Shown here piece by piece: positions 50,671-64,000 of a stretch of 64,000 nucleotides of DNA. Each line of letters starts with the position of its first letter. Position 1 is the stretch's first letter. The stretch lies in NCBI RefSeq assembly GCF_963662255.1, contig NC_085059.1, forward strand, positions 17,329,588 through 17,393,587, in the 5' to 3' direction. This stretch comes from Cinclus cinclus (Eukaryota; Chordata; Aves; Passeriformes; Cinclidae). The notes below the pieces were generated by a model that saw nothing but the letters and a program-made list of their open reading frames with translations, was not told the DNA's origin and did not search any database. The translations under genes and the position numbers were made by a program.

Positions 50671-52859
50671 CTGAAAATTATAGATTCAAGTAATCTTTAA
50701 AATGAATGCAAGATACTCTCGTGTAGTTACCGGACCCCACAAAAAAGTTCTTAATGTTGTGATGTTTGTGTTCCCTACGTTGCACTCAGAGGTTCAAGTT
50801 GCTGCCCTGTCTGTACTACCTTATGTATTTGATTTTACTATTTTATAAATGCATTTGTTTCATATCAAACGCGTGCCAAGCCCCATCCATGGTAGCCAGG
50901 GGACTGAGGCAGACACTCAGGGCTGTGTGCTGAACTGGGGCTGTGAGTTCTTCACTGGGACACCTTCACCTGAAAAGCCACTGTGACCAACAGCACATGT
51001 CTTTTTATTTAAACATGTAGAAATTGGGCTGAATCAGAGCCTCATCAAACCTGCTGGTCATAGCCCTGGATATCTCTGAGGATAAAAAGTCAGGACTTGG
51101 TGTTCATATAAACAGGGCAGGATGGTGCAGGTAAGCACAGCCTGAGATGGAGCGAGAGCACTGTGCACTCCCAAAAGAATTTCAGGACATTATTTTCCCA
51201 TGTCACAAAAACCAGAGGGACTCCCCAGCTTTCCCCACACAGCTTCTCTTATTTTAAATTGCAAGTGACTGTAAAGGCAGGGAGGGCTGCAGGAGGTGCT
51301 GCCCAGCCAGGGAAGCAGCCCTGAAAGGGCTGCATCCCAAGGCAGACGTGCTGGGGGAGGCATCCAGACTGCTACCTGTTTTTGAGGGCACAAAACATGT
51401 TTATACAGTGACATATTTGCAATAACCAGTGTCGTTCAGGACACCGGGCTGTCTAAAACTTCGCCCTTCTCAGGCCCTTTGCTTGGAGCTCCAAGAAGGA
51501 TGGAATTGGGTCCCATTTGCAGCATCACCACAGGTAACACTGGGAGGGGGGCAAGGAGATGACCTCAGCTCTATTTCTGCCCCTGGTACAAACGTCTGGC
51601 CAGCTCAGGCCCTCAGCTCCTCATACTTCTGCTCTTAATCACTTGGCAACTTTCAAAGCACTGTCTGGAAGGTGTTTACTTCTGTGCAACCCTTGGAAAA
51701 CAGAGCTAGGGAGAATAATCTTTTCACTGGAGGCCTTGATTTTTCTACATTTTGTTTTGGTCAGAAGACAAACCAAAATACAGAATTTTTTATTTATTTT
51801 TTTTTTTTTCCAGAATGTGAAGTTCCAGAATCTCTATCTGGAATTAACTATAACACTTTTCAATACCTCCAAGAAAAACAAAATGTTTTGTTTCAAAATA
51901 TTATCACTTCTCATGCCCTTCTATAACCCCAAAACAACATTTCTAAAATGGTGTTTTTAAAACAAACAGAAAAAAAAGGTTACATAAAATTTAGCTTTTT
52001 CAGTAGAAAAAGAGTTGTTAGCCAAAATCTGAAGCTTCACTGATAACATAATAGAGCGAAGGACTTTAGGCCAGTCCTAATCAAGGCATTGAAGTGTACA
52101 TGATTGGTAACATGAATAGACTTTAAGTCCAGGGAATAATTATAACAAAAAAAAGACTAATTGTTCATTCCTACATCTATGGACTTTTCTGTTGTTGTTG
52201 TTGAATGAACAACTGGAAGCCAACTACAATAAGAACCAAGAGAGTTTGGTAGCCCAGCTATCAGACAGGATTTTCAGACTCTTAGGTGTGAGCGTGCCAC
52301 ATTCACTGCGTTTTTTCAGGACAGCTGGGCTGACAGAAAACCAAACATCCCCCTCCAGTGCAGGAGGACTTTGCAGCTCCTGGCTGAAGGGGTTGTGGCC
52401 ACATCCTCGACCTGCTGAAATGGCCTAATGGTTATGAGCCTTAATGAGCTGCTCTCCTTTTTTGCAAAATATCAGGGCAAGTCAGTGGCCACCTCTGACA
52501 CGTCCCATGGTGCTGCTCCAAGCTCAGCTAGAGATGTCAGAGGCATCCCAAACTTATTGAGGTCAATGGGAACCCTGCCACTGACTTCAAAGCTAGGGGC
52601 TTTATCAATGAATGTTAAGGATTTATGAGCAAAAACCTTAATGACTCCAAGGAAAACAACATTCTTATGAAATCTTCATTTTTCTCAAAGTACACATTAA
52701 AATCTTATCACCTCCCATACAAAGGATGGCAGGTACCTACTCCAGCACATGGGGAGCAAAAAATGGAAAAGTTTTTTGTTGTGTGCTGTGTGTGATGGTG
52801 TGTTCCTGTGTTCCCACACTTTCCAGCTACTGATATACAGGGATTTTTCTTCCTTCAAA

Positions 52860-53280
52860 CTGTGACAATAAAATGATTACCCCGCCACAGTTTAGCATAA
52901 TGGTTCAGAAATGCTCATGGCATATTGCAGAGTTAAAGTGGAAATTATTAGGTAGCTCTTCTTTGTTATAATAATGATCACTCCACAAATAAAAGCTCTT
53001 CTCCCAAAGGTACTGCAAGGCACAAAATGCTAATTCTGAAGATTATGTGTGCGCTTTTATTAAATATTACTCTGCCCTGTCTGTTTGAGGGCTTCACTGC
53101 TCTGATTGTTTTATGAGTGCCATGTTAATGTCAGCCCCATCTTGCTAGCAGCAGGCACACATTTTAGCTTTTGTATGAGAGTTGATCAAAGGCCACGTGC
53201 TGAGGGAATTGCTGAGAAAACACGGACAAGCGATAAAAATCTAACAGATTAATTGGTATAAATTTCATTTCAGGGCGTTG
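52860..53280. promoter_or_regulatory. Candidate conserved non-coding element
   Basis: A 400-bp block without simple repeats. It contains a TCF/LEF-like GATCAAAGG (53183-53191), CACGTG-adjacent sequence (GCCACGTGCTG) and an AGATTAATTGG core. The call rests on texture only. Confidence 0.25.
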
Positions 53281-53370
53281 AACTTTGGCTCAGGACACAA
53301 GTACTACACTACCAGTCAGGGCCTAATTACCACATTTCCAATTTGCCTCTGAACAATACTTGGCAGGGAG

Positions 53371-53434
53371 AATAATAACAGTACTAATAATACTAATAAC
53401 AATAATAATAACAACAACTAAACAACAGCAATAA
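53371..53434. repeat. AAT/AAC low-complexity stretch
   Basis: Imperfect trinucleotide repeats (AATAATAAC…ACAACAACT). Confidence 0.9.
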
Positions 53435-53779
53435 CGTCTCCTCTTAGCTTCTTGTACACATTTAACAACTAACTTTGTGTGCAGGCAATTGCAGTAGGAA
53501 ATTCCTGTCCCCAGCACCACCACCCACCTGCCTCCTGAGCATTTCTACCTGCCTCAAACAGCACCTGATGACAGAAGAAATAACAGACGCCCTCAGGAGC
53601 ATCTGAATTTACAGAATCAATAATCTACCAACTCCAGTCCCTCACAAGCACACACTGGACATTTCATACTCTTAATTAGGGACCTGCATTTCTAAACATA
53701 GATAGCTTTTTATCCTCCAACAGAAATGATCTGTTCCACTGATAGAAAACAGAGGCCGGAGGGGAAAAAACATATTTAC

Positions 53780-54090
53780 CACAAAGTTTATGGGTGGCCT
53801 TGGAATAAGGGTTAATTGAGCTTGGAGGTAAATGTTCACTGAGGTGAATTAGTGGGATGCACAGCTATCAGCAGGGCTCTGGGACTGCTCCTATTTAGCT
53901 TCTGAAATGTATTTGCTCTATGATTAATATCCAGTTTGTGCTGGTGACTGTAAGAATGACCTCGCCTGCAGTTTTTATCATGAAGTGTGGTTTCACCCTC
54001 TATTATTCCATAGATGAGGCTCTGACAACAGTCGCTGCATCACAACAGGAGTTTAAATGATAGGGCACATGCTTTTATTTTTCTTCTCTC
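53780..54090. promoter_or_regulatory. Candidate conserved non-coding element
   Basis: Repeat-free sequence with dense TAAT-type cores (GGTTAATTGAG, GATTAATATCC) and a GTTTATGGGTGG motif at its start. It has the texture of a developmental enhancer. No alignment is available, so this is a weak call. Confidence 0.25.
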
Positions 54091-55329
54091 TAAGAGTATT
54101 GTGACACGCAAGGAGAGTTGCATAAAGGCAGTTAAAACTGGGAATTAAGAGGAACAGGGAATTTATGCCTCATCTTAGAGGAAGTACTAAAAATATCTGG
54201 AATTTAATTTAATTTTCCTTTTTTTTTCCTTGGGTAAAACCTAATTCCAGGCTAAATAAATAAATGAGCCACAGATTAACCCACAGTTTATGGGTCTGAT
54301 CCTGCAACCCGTTAAATGCTTTCACCAAACGACTGATTTTTTCAGAATACCAACACAAATAACTTTTAAGCACTCAAAACCATAAACTTATGGAAGTAGT
54401 GATTCAACAGACCACTCGACTAAGTGCTTAAAAACCTTGCTGAAGAAGTTGCAGGATAAGGAACTGCATTTTTGAAGATTGCTGGGCAGTGCCCCGTGAA
54501 AAGCTCCCGAGAGCTGGGCAGTGGATTCAGACCTGGGGCTTCCCATTCCACAAGATCCTTGGGCCACGTGTGCACCCCCTGTGCAGGGCAGGGCTCATCC
54601 AGCCTCACCAGGACCAGCAGCAGCACAGCCAGCACAGCAATGCCAACACCTCGGCCTCAGGACTCAGCACTAATTCGGCGATTTTTTTCCAATTTAAAAG
54701 AATAAGCCAAATTTTTATGAGTGGTTGAGCCGGGCTGTTTTGTTGAAGGTGTGGCGGGGGGGAGAATTGTGTGGGTTTTGGGTGGTTTTGTTTTCCCCTA
54801 AATAATATCCTCATTCCTGAGAAGTGGGAATTGTCAGGCCGCTCACTTCTCTCTGAGCATGCTGAAAGGGTGAACCCTAAAAATTCTGTCTGCCCAGGCA
54901 GTGCTGCCATTCCAGCCTGGTTTGTGGGGCTCTGCTGGGGCTGCATCCAGCAAAGGAAACTGAGAGCAAGTGAAGTTTATGAAACCAGCCTGGATGGGGA
55001 AAAGTCCTTAGGACCAGCCCAAAGGGTTAAGTCATGGACACTTCAGGGAAAGGGAATGTGGCAGAGCTTTTATGCATTTTACTGGAGCATTAAATCTTCA
55101 CTCTTAAGCTAAACAATGTGTTTGCTGCTTATCTCGGTGAAGTGATGATCTTCCTGCCTTCCTTTTGCGTATGGAGCCGGCTCTGTCTCCCATTCTCTGC
55201 TGACAATGAGCAGCTGCTGTGCAGGAAGCAGGGCAGCAGAGGTTTCCCTCTGGAGCAGATAACTCACACAGCTTTGTGCGACACAGGCACGAGGAGGTGA
55301 TGCCCTGCTGCCCCTTCCCAGCCCTCTCC

Positions 55330-55640
55330 TTTGCTCCTCGATATTTGGGGGCTTTAGCATATGCAAGCCTTAAAGATTGCAGCACCCTGCCAAAAATGGC
55401 AACCTCCTCCTGGTCCTTCATGACATCTGCACCGGGTGAAATCACTGAACCAAAAATACACGCGCCGTGCAATCCCTCCAGTTTGGGGGAAGGGAAGGTT
55501 GCATTTCTTTCTGTTTTCCAATAGTGAAATGAAAGGTCTTGGCTGTGATTCTCTGCTGAACATTTTGGATGCACGGTTCCCATTAATGGGAAATGAAAAT
55601 GTAAATTACCCGGGATAATATTCCACCTACAATCAATACT
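55330..55640. promoter_or_regulatory. Candidate conserved non-coding element
   Basis: Complex, repeat-free sequence with an octamer-like ATATGCAA (55359-55366), a 16-bp palindrome and several CpGs (ACACGCGCCG near 55460). Judged by eye without alignment. A 194-codon minus-strand frame covers it (55104-55688), but it looks like no protein family. Confidence 0.28.
55577..55592. promoter_or_regulatory. 16-bp perfect palindrome with homeodomain core
   Basis: TTCCCATTAATGGGAA is its own reverse complement. The centre ATTAAT is a homeodomain-type core. The TTCCC/GGGAA arms resemble EBF half-sites but are six bases apart instead of two. A CCCGGG follows at 55609-55614. It lies within a candidate conserved block. 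Confidence 0.35.
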
Positions 55641-56251
55641 TAAGCCAGTGTTTCTCTCTTTTATTCTTGCTGATGCCTCAGCTAGCAAAGTTACATTTCA
55701 TGGAGTCCTCTGTGTTTCTCTTTCCTTAATGATTTCCAAAGCTCTCAGTTGTTGATCAGTACCTGAAAAATGACTGCATGGAAAAAGGAGGCAATCCAGA
55801 ATAATGAGAGACCTGTTACAAAAAAAAAAAAATTCTGCTCTGTATTTTACTTACAACATTTCCATAAAATAGTAATGTAGTTATCTCTGTATGATTGCAA
55901 GAAATGCATTTTCATTCATTCTCTTAAACCTTTCCACATCACAGAGGAAGTTCTGGGAGTTTCTTTGCTTATTTGGGTTATTTTTTTGTTTTACTTTAGG
56001 AGCTACCTTCTACTTTCCAGAAGTTAATAAAACAGTCAGAGTCCCTAGTATCTCCCTGCAAGTCAGTAAAACTTGACCTCCAAAGAAAGGTCTGTCATGT
56101 TTGTTTGGCAAATAATAAATTCCCTGAGAAAAATGCAATGTTACAAACCCACTTAAAATTATGTTAAATATATAGGCTTAGCCTAAACATTAATATTTTT
56201 AAACAATACGTGTATTATTCTTCTTGAAAAAGATATCTGCACTCTCTCTAA

Positions 56252-56274
56252 ATATATATAGATATATATATATA
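56252..56274. repeat. (TA)n microsatellite with one G
   Basis: ATATATATAGATATATATATATA-type repeat. Confidence 0.9.
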
Positions 56275-56675
56275 CTTCAAGAAGCCTAACTACTTTCTTC
56301 TCAATTTTTTTGATGCACCACTCTGATTTTCTTATTCCTAGGAAATTCTGAGCTGGCTTTGAGCTCTAATTTTTACATTCATTATTTTTGTCCCAGAATT
56401 GCAGGACTTTCATTTTGAGCTGGCCATGAAGAAACTGCTGTGGGTGGCTTTGGACAAAAGTTGCTCCCTGCCTAAACCAGTGCAGCCCCTCAGCTCCAGC
56501 ACTCCCTGTGCTCTTGAGCAGCTCAGGTGCACAGGGATGCACAGGCTGGATCAGCAGGAAGACCAGGCATCCAAGAATATTGCACAGGGCCTTTCAAAAC
56601 ATGGCAGCACCTCCAGCTCCACAACTGGGGACATGTTTGTTCAGACCCCAACACCAAAGCAGTGACTGGTCTGCT

Positions 56676-56685
56676 TCCCCAGGGA
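56676..56685. promoter_or_regulatory. Candidate EBF binding core
   Basis: TCCCCAGGGA, inside TTCCCCAGGGAT, is a perfect TCCCNNGGGA core in the intron upstream of exon A. Function is inferred only. Confidence 0.3.
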
Positions 56686-57714
56686 TGCACAAACATATTT
56701 TGATCCCCAAGTGAGATAAATGTTTTACCATGAGCCCCCCAAATTCTTGCACCACTATCCCTTCACTCCTTCCTCCACCCCATTGTGTCACTTGCAGAGG
56801 CACAGGAATAGGGTGTGAAAGCCAAAGGCAATAAACACCATGTAGGGGACTAAGGTGTGTGACACATGGATGGAATTACTGTATCTGAGTATGGGCTCTA
56901 AAATTTTGTTAAAGCAGTGAAAAAGAAATCATATCTGCCTTTCCCATTTCAATTTCAATGGCTTTCCACCATCAACTTCCCTCATGAAGTTATGGAGCAC
57001 AGGTAAGTCACTATGATTATTTTAAACAATAGGCATTTCCAGAAAGGAGACTGCATCTGGTTAAGTGCACTGAAATTTAAAAATAGTTGTACTGATGCAA
57101 TTTCTGAATGAGGATGGAGGAAACCTTGCAAATGGAAGCCCAAAATGTGTGCTATAAATCAGCCCTAAAAGTTTGTCAAACAAACATCACTGCATAGTTT
57201 GTATACTCCAAAATATACTTAAGTGACTGGTCCTTCATGATCCAACAAAGAATTTGCTAGATGTTAACCCTGTGCTTTACTGCTCTGCTGAACCCCAACC
57301 TAACAGAAGGGCAAGTGGGTACAATTTCCAGATTCCTAGTTTGTTTTACCAACAAACGTGGTCCTGTTCCCTCTTTTTCATTTTCCATCAGTACTTTAAC
57401 AAAACAGTAAATCCCTCGTGGTAAATCTCCCTAGAGTCAGAACACGGGACAAGACCAAAACCTGTAAGGTGTAACAGGCTCAGCATCCACAGCACAACAG
57501 GCTTGATGCTCCAGCATCCACTGGTACATTATGGCCACACTGACAAGGTTTAATTAGTGATATACATAAACTATTCCAGATGAAACACTGAGTTCAGTCT
57601 AAATCTAAATTCTCACAGCCAAACTAATTACTAGTATCAATTACATTTTTATGACATCTTTCAATGTCACAAAGAAAAAAAAACAGAACACTACATCCCT
57701 CAAATTAACCACCA

Positions 57715-57730
57715 CCCCCCCCCCCCCCCC
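57715..57730. repeat. C16 homopolymer
   Basis: Sixteen consecutive C after ACCA. This would be a G-run in the EBF1 pre-mRNA. Confidence 0.95.
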
Positions 57731-59124
57731 GCTACATTACATAGTGTAACAATCAGAAATTCACCTGAGATGAATTCTACAGGAAACAAAGAATGTATTT
57801 TCCTGATAAAAACAAGATACAACTAATATTAATTTTTAGCTGGGGTCTCTTTTATTCAGCAGAATTGAGAAAGTCTTCCCACAACAGACAGCTCACAGTA
57901 ATTGTCTTTCAGAAACAAGAACAACCCGTGCAGAAACACAAAGCAGTTCTGCCAGGGACGGGGAGTGCTTGTAATCCAGTTTCTTCAAGGGAAATTCAAG
58001 TACCCTAAGAGTTCTTATTCCTCATCTGATTTCTCTCACAAATCACAGGCTCTCTAATGCAATTTTCTGGAGTCTGAGAATCATAAAGTCAAATATGAAC
58101 GAGTCTAGTGGAAAATCTGTGACGCTAATCTTGGCCTACGTTGTACTTTTAACAGGCACTGAATTTGTGCACCGGATTATCCAGATGGCCATACAGGAAT
58201 CACCCTGATAGGATTAAACCTTTGTGCTGAACTCTGCTCCATCTGTTCTGGGAGGTTTGCCTCTCGCTATTGGAATACGAATGCTCAGCCTATATCCAAC
58301 ACCACGACTGCAAGCACCCGTTTACCACACACACACACTCGTGGACATGTGCATGCACAGCTCCCTGAGTGCTTGATTAGTAATGAGAGATGAAGTTACC
58401 CCGAAGTTTACAACTAAAGAAACATATTGGTTTTATTACTCATTTGAAGAACAAAGTGCGCTGTATCTAAATTCAAACAAAAGAGCATTTTTGTTGTTGT
58501 TCTGGGACTTGTTCTATTCATTAAACCATAATACTGCCATAAATTTATGGATGAAGGCATGACTAAACATAAAGCAGCAAAGCTCTTCATCTTTCAAATC
58601 TATTAGTGTATGAGGATGTATGACAGTAACACTTTGAAGATGTCATGGTTAAATATTTCAGATTAAAAAACAGCCAGCAACAAAACACATGTGTGCACAC
58701 AACACTGGTAGCTGCTCTTTGCAGCTCGATCTAGTCACAGCCCAAGAACAAAAAAGTAATAATCAGTCCCAGTAAAAGAAAACCTTATTCCCATTAATGT
58801 TTCTTTCTGCTTTTATTATCTATTAATGACAGTCTCCTGCATTCATTGTTGCAGCCTGCCAGATGCAGCAAAGATCCATATTCATCATGTGCAGAAATTG
58901 TGCTCGGGCTGTCTGTGACAGGTTACACAGAACTGCCAACGGAGTGACCAAGGTCCGATGCATGGCCTCGGGTTTCCAGGCCCTGGGCCAAGGGAAAAGG
59001 TAGGGAATCTGGCTCTTCTGCAGGAAAAGCACCCCAGTGATCAGAGGGTTTAACTACATTTCTGTTCTGGCCAGAAATACACTGAAAACTAATGAATATC
59101 TGGGATGGAAAGGGTGGACGTGCA

Positions 59125-59217
59125 AATTAATTAATATTACTGTTCTGTTATTAGTAATATTATTTAATTAATAGTAATAATAATATTTTATAGTAATAAT
59201 TAATATTGTTATTAGAT
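59125..59217. repeat. AT-rich TAAT/ATTA low-complexity stretch
   Basis: Many short self-complementary TAATATTA and TTAATTAA segments over about 90 bp. Confidence 0.85.
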
Positions 59218-60805
59218 TCAGCAATGCAATATAATCCTCAGCCCCTGTCTGTGATGGCAGTGGGACAGAGATGGAGGCAACATGACCTGCGCTGCATTTC
59301 AAGCAGCAGCCGTGGCTGAGTTGCACAGACTGAAACCCCCTTGTCTGTGCTGTGCTATGTCCCTCAGACTGCTCCTTCCTCTGTTCTTTGTGCTGCTCCA
59401 AGTGCAGGGTCAGGCACCCCCTCCCATCCATTTAGGCTTTACTTGCAAAAACATAAGCATAAAATTATATTTATAGTTCATAGTATCTATCCAGCAATGA
59501 CACCACATAAAACCAGCACGCTGAAAATCTGAGTGAATACTTTGGACTGGAGCCTACAAATGCTTAGAGAAGTTGTTCTTTCAATGTCTCTGATAAAGTC
59601 ATGCTAGGTTTTTATTTATTTATTTAGGGCTGCATTCAGACCACCTACCTCAGGCATCGCAGCCTGTCAAACGTCACACTCCAGCTCTGGCTGGGTGAGT
59701 CAGCCTGCCTAAACTAGGATCCTCTTTCTGCTACACAATAAGCAGAAAAGGAAAGACACTTCTGCAAGCCTGGAGACCCAGGGAGCTCTGTGCTGGCTCA
59801 GGAAAGTACCAAGGGATCTCAGCAAGACGATATCATAGGTAGGGAGCAGCCAGAAGCAACCTCATAAAAATATTTGGCAGCTGATATTGAGCAGGCACCT
59901 GACTCTGGGCTTTCCTGCAGGCACCTCTGCTCAGGCTCAGGGCTGGAGGCAGCACTCACCATCACCTTCAGGGTCGCAATCCCAGGAAAAGAGTAACTTT
60001 CCCCAGAGGGCCCCTAATCACAGTAGCTTTACCTTTCAGTGCCTCAGAGAGCCAAAGATGGTCAGAAATATTTCTTTCACCCTCTCTTCTCCTCGAAGAG
60101 CCCAGGGAGCTGAGCGATGCTCTCACCTGAACGTCCTGCAGAAAAGTGCTGTGACCTCAAAGCCCAACCCATGAACTAATGCTGCAGCTGGAAAGATGAG
60201 CAGTGCTGTGGTCAGGCAGAATTTGCTGCGAGTGCTGGCCTTCCCTCTGGGCATGGATCAGGTGACACCAAACCTATGAATTCCATATGCAAGCCCGAGT
60301 TTTCAGGGAACAGCAACACGAGCTGTCTGTTCAGCCTCCAGCAGCGGGGGAGAGATCCAGCACTCTGCTGCCTTTCACAACTCAGGAGGGACCTCTGTGG
60401 GAAAGGCGCTTTTGCTTTTTCACGGGACAGATACAGAACCTCTGAGAAAGCTACAAAACCATAATGATATGGTATTAACCAAACATAATTAATTCTGAAC
60501 CTCCTTATGCTCCCAGACCTAACGGGCTCCTCAAGGGTAGTACAGCAAACAGGTTCCTGCAGCACCTGGGACCAGATTTTTGCAAGTATCCACCAATCCA
60601 GTGGTTCCAGTAAGCAACTAATGGAATTTTCAAAGTACCCCACAGACAGATAGGAATTCTATAGTCAGAGTTTTAAGAATCCCACTAAACACCTACCTGC
60701 AGCTTTAGGCAGCTTGGCGCTTTACTAGTTTGGCTTTAGGTCCAAGAATTAAAAAAAAAAAAATTCTCTGGGATACCTACACTCTTGGATGACCATTTGT
60801 CTCAC

Positions 60806-60823
60806 AAAAAAAAAAAAAAAAAA
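60806..60823. repeat. A18 homopolymer
   Basis: Eighteen consecutive A, about 45 bp after another poly-A run near 60750-60762. Confidence 0.95.
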
Positions 60824-62770
60824 GGATCAGAAATTCAGAAAATCCTAAACATCCACATAATGAAGGGTGGTATCTCGTTAAGTGTTTCACTGTGGCCATT
60901 GCACCTTAACTTGCACATCTGAATGCTTGAATCAATTTTGAGAAACAACCTTAAACTTCTAAATTTCAGACAAGTTTTTCATGAAACTTTATTCTTGATC
61001 TTTTTAATAAACTTCCCATGCCCATTTGCTTTGCTCAGTGAGGTAAGAAACCAGCACTGCTTATATTGCACTCACTTTCACGCTAAGGATTTGTTTTGTC
61101 ACAAAGAGAACTGTAAATTCATGGAATGAAGGCGGAAAGCAGAAAGGACTAATTGTGACACACAAAGCTCTCTGGTTATGCTCAGCAAACAGTTTGGGTT
61201 AAGATTTTAAAAACTACTTTATGAAGTTGTACTATTGGCTTTAATGAAAGAACACTTTTTGCAATGCCATACACTCCCAAAAATCTTGTACTCTGGATTT
61301 GGGCCAAACACAAAGCCTTTCTTCATTCCAATATTAATTATTAGTAGTTTATTTTTATTCTTTACTACAAACATTAATAACTTTCAAATAACAAACCAGA
61401 TTAGAATAACCACTCCAAACATCCTACCCTGGTGGGTTCCATTTTCTGCATCAGTATCCTGGTTTATGCTATTAAATCATTTCCTTGGATGTGGAGAAGC
61501 CTTGTCAAATACTCATTTTTCTGAGGAAAAATGAAACTTGGCAGACAGAGACTTGAATGCTCACACCAATCCTCTCTCAGTTCAGTGACAAGATGAGTTC
61601 ATTATTTGTGAAGTTTTCTAAACTGAATATTCTAAAAGACATTTTTGTGGAAAATTTTCACCTTACCAAACCTTTAACCCTGAGATTGATATAATTGGGT
61701 TGATTCATAGCTTTGGACATAAGTTTCATGGGAGCAAAGATCTTTTATAACCACTGATTGCTTTGGGGTATTTAAATAGGGGGGAGCTAAACATCAAACA
61801 TTCGGAAGTGTCCTGACATCTGCAAAATTGCTGTGAACATCATTCTGTGAAAATCATGACATTTTATAACATCCAGATAAATTCTCAAAAAATCACTAAT
61901 TCTTGGCCTTCAACCTTCAAACCACAATTCACAAAATTATTTTCCTTCAAAATCTGCCCAAATCAGCAGGGGAACAGAGTGAAAAAAAAGTATATTTTCC
62001 CACCATAACACCAATAAAAGTATCCTATAAAGAAAAAGCAAAATTAGAGTAATTTGTTCAGAAATAATATTAATCATACTACAATAACATGATGTTTTGT
62101 CATTTCCTGGTGTGCCCATTTTGGAAGGCTGGAAGAAAAACACCTGGCAAAACTTCAGTGCCACAGTGGTGTGTCTCTCATTCATCCAATTCTAAAGTTG
62201 TTTTTCTCCTCTGTGATGCCACTGTATTTGTAACTTGGTGGCCAGCAAAGCAAATTAAAATGTAATGAATACTCATCATTTATGAATATTAATTTCCTAT
62301 TTGAGTGCTTCTGAATGTTCCCCTGTTCTGGTACCTGTGAAGTTTCTGCCAAACAGGGGAGTTAAGCTTTTTCTACTTGCATGACTGGATTCCAGTTCCT
62401 TTGAGGTCTGGAGAGAAATATCAAACCTTCAGCAAATGGTTGGTCAAGCTCTCCAAATAAGAGTCAACACTTATGGTGGTTGGAGAACTTCCATCAGAAC
62501 TTTCCTCCCTTACAGGTCTGCTGCAACAAAACACTTATCTGTGCAAACCTGTATCAAAATTCAATGGCAGTTTTCCCCACATTTTCTTCTTTTTTGCAAT
62601 TTTGGAAGCACAGTTCTGAAAGCTCCTCAGAGAAATTCACAAAATGTTCTCTATCTTCATCCTGGTACTATTTTTCCATGAATTGATGACATCCTCAAAA
62701 CAATACAGGGTAACAACATATCATAGCTTGTTATCCCTTAAATATTTATGGGGAAGGCTGTTTGGGGGCA

Positions 62771-62794
62771 TTTTATTTATTTATTTATTTATTT
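62771..62794. repeat. (TTTA)6 microsatellite
   Basis: TTTTATTTATTTATTT-type tetranucleotide repeat. A shorter one lies at about 59610-59626. Confidence 0.93.
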
Positions 62795-64000
62795 GAAGAA
62801 CATAAAGGGCAGCTGCTCATGGGTAGAAACTGACACGTCTTTGTAAAATCAAGGTGTTTCCCATTCCCAATTTTCCTTTCTCAATTAAGCTGACCCTAAA
62901 TCCCTGATAAGTGAGTGTTAAGGGGAATTCCTTTCTCACTGTGGTAATTGGAGTATTCAAATTTGCCTTTTCAGAAGATATTTCCATAGGCATTATGCAA
63001 CAGAAGTGCTTTCATTAATGACTAGAATACCTCAAATGGTACCTCCTAAGTCTCCTGCAGAGGTGTTAGCACAAGTATGTTACACAATAATGTTTAAAAA
63101 CCAAAAAAACCCCACGAACTCAAACCTCCAAATTCATCTAATAGCTATTTTAATGTCAGAACTGAAATTCTGGAATCTCCTCGCCTAAACCAGCCATTAA
63201 AAGTCCAGTCTCATTGTTTAAATCTTGTTTTCATTTAGCCTCAGACTAAAAATAAATTTTGAAAGATCGGAATTGCTGCAGCCAGATATTGCAAGCTTTT
63301 GAGTACCTCTCCATAATGGATGATTTATGACCCAGGCAAACAGAAACAAAAGATTTTCTGCTTTTTGTTTGGCATGCCTGGCTGTGAGAAGGGCAGCTCC
63401 ACCTATCCACCCACCCAGTTCTTTTGCAATTCTCCGTAATATCCAAGGAGGAGTAAGGGATCTGGGCCTGCAAACAGTGACTCTGCTCTGGTGAAGATTA
63501 AAAAAAAAGACATCAGCAAAATTCAGTGGGGCACAGTTTAGTTAACTCAGTTTTGATTGGCTAAATTGGAGCTGTACAAATCCATGCCATGTTCTGCTGA
63601 TTAAAGGGATCCCAAGATTTCACTCCTGAAGAGACCATTCTGCTCACCCAGCCTGACATCCTGCACAGCATCCATCAGAGAACCTCATCCTCAACCATGT
63701 GAGGAACTTCTCGACCCTTAACATCTCCCTGACCTGCCATACATTTTTTGGGAAAATACCACGTCCTTACTCAACATTTGCAACATGGAACCTGCCACAG
63801 TACTAGAAGCTTACTTCACTGCCTCCCTGAGTTAAAATCTTGTTGAGATCACCATAAGCCTTTATCTATCAATTCTCTCAAGTAAAGCATCTTAACTCTC
63901 TGGCCATGTTTTATCTCTTTGGAGGGGCAGATGCTCCAACTCCACCCAAGTTCACACTCTGAACTAATCCAGCCCTGGTGCTCTCACTTGTATTAGAAGT

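Noticed and set aside
55104..55688. 194-codon open frame on the minus strand
   Set aside because: Composition is random-looking, no domain, no splice context and no similarity I can recognise. It overlaps a block that looks regulatory. A frame of this length is expected occasionally in 64 kb.

Overview
This is vertebrate nuclear DNA, almost certainly from a bird. It is AT-leaning and contains no long open reading frame, no bacterial-type gene packing and many poly-A/poly-T runs. A 5'-truncated CR1 retrotransposon tail of the avian/passerine type lies at 50487-50670. The only protein-coding content I can support is three consecutive internal exons of one gene on the minus strand: EBF1 (early B-cell factor 1, a COE-family transcription factor). 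Everything else is intron of that gene.

Layout in the direction of transcription, from high to low coordinates: incomplete intron 48072-64000; exon A at 47938-48068 (first half of the TIG/IPT domain); intron 40335-47937 (7.6 kb); exon B at 40208-40334 (rest of the TIG/IPT domain and linker); intron 9776-40207 (30.4 kb); exon C at 9687-9775 (first helix and loop of the helix-loop-helix); incomplete intron 1-9686. The three exons join in frame (phases 0 and 1 between them) and encode 115 residues, roughly residues 260-375 of the human protein. The DNA-binding domain with its zinc-binding COE motif lies upstream of the window. The second dimerisation helix and the transactivation tail lie downstream. 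The residues [16 protein letters not shown] and RLPK fit EBF1 better than EBF2 or EBF3 as I recall those sequences.

The introns hold simple repeats, one clear CR1 fragment, several candidate conserved non-coding blocks (judged by eye only) and two unusually good inverted repeats. They also hold four perfect matches to the EBF palindrome core TCCCNNGGGA, one in each intron, which is suggestive because EBF1 is known to regulate its own transcription. Exon A has a NAGNAG tandem acceptor that would add or omit one alanine. I found no convincing nested gene, RNA gene, CRISPR array or previously undescribed system. The remaining open reading frames look like chance.
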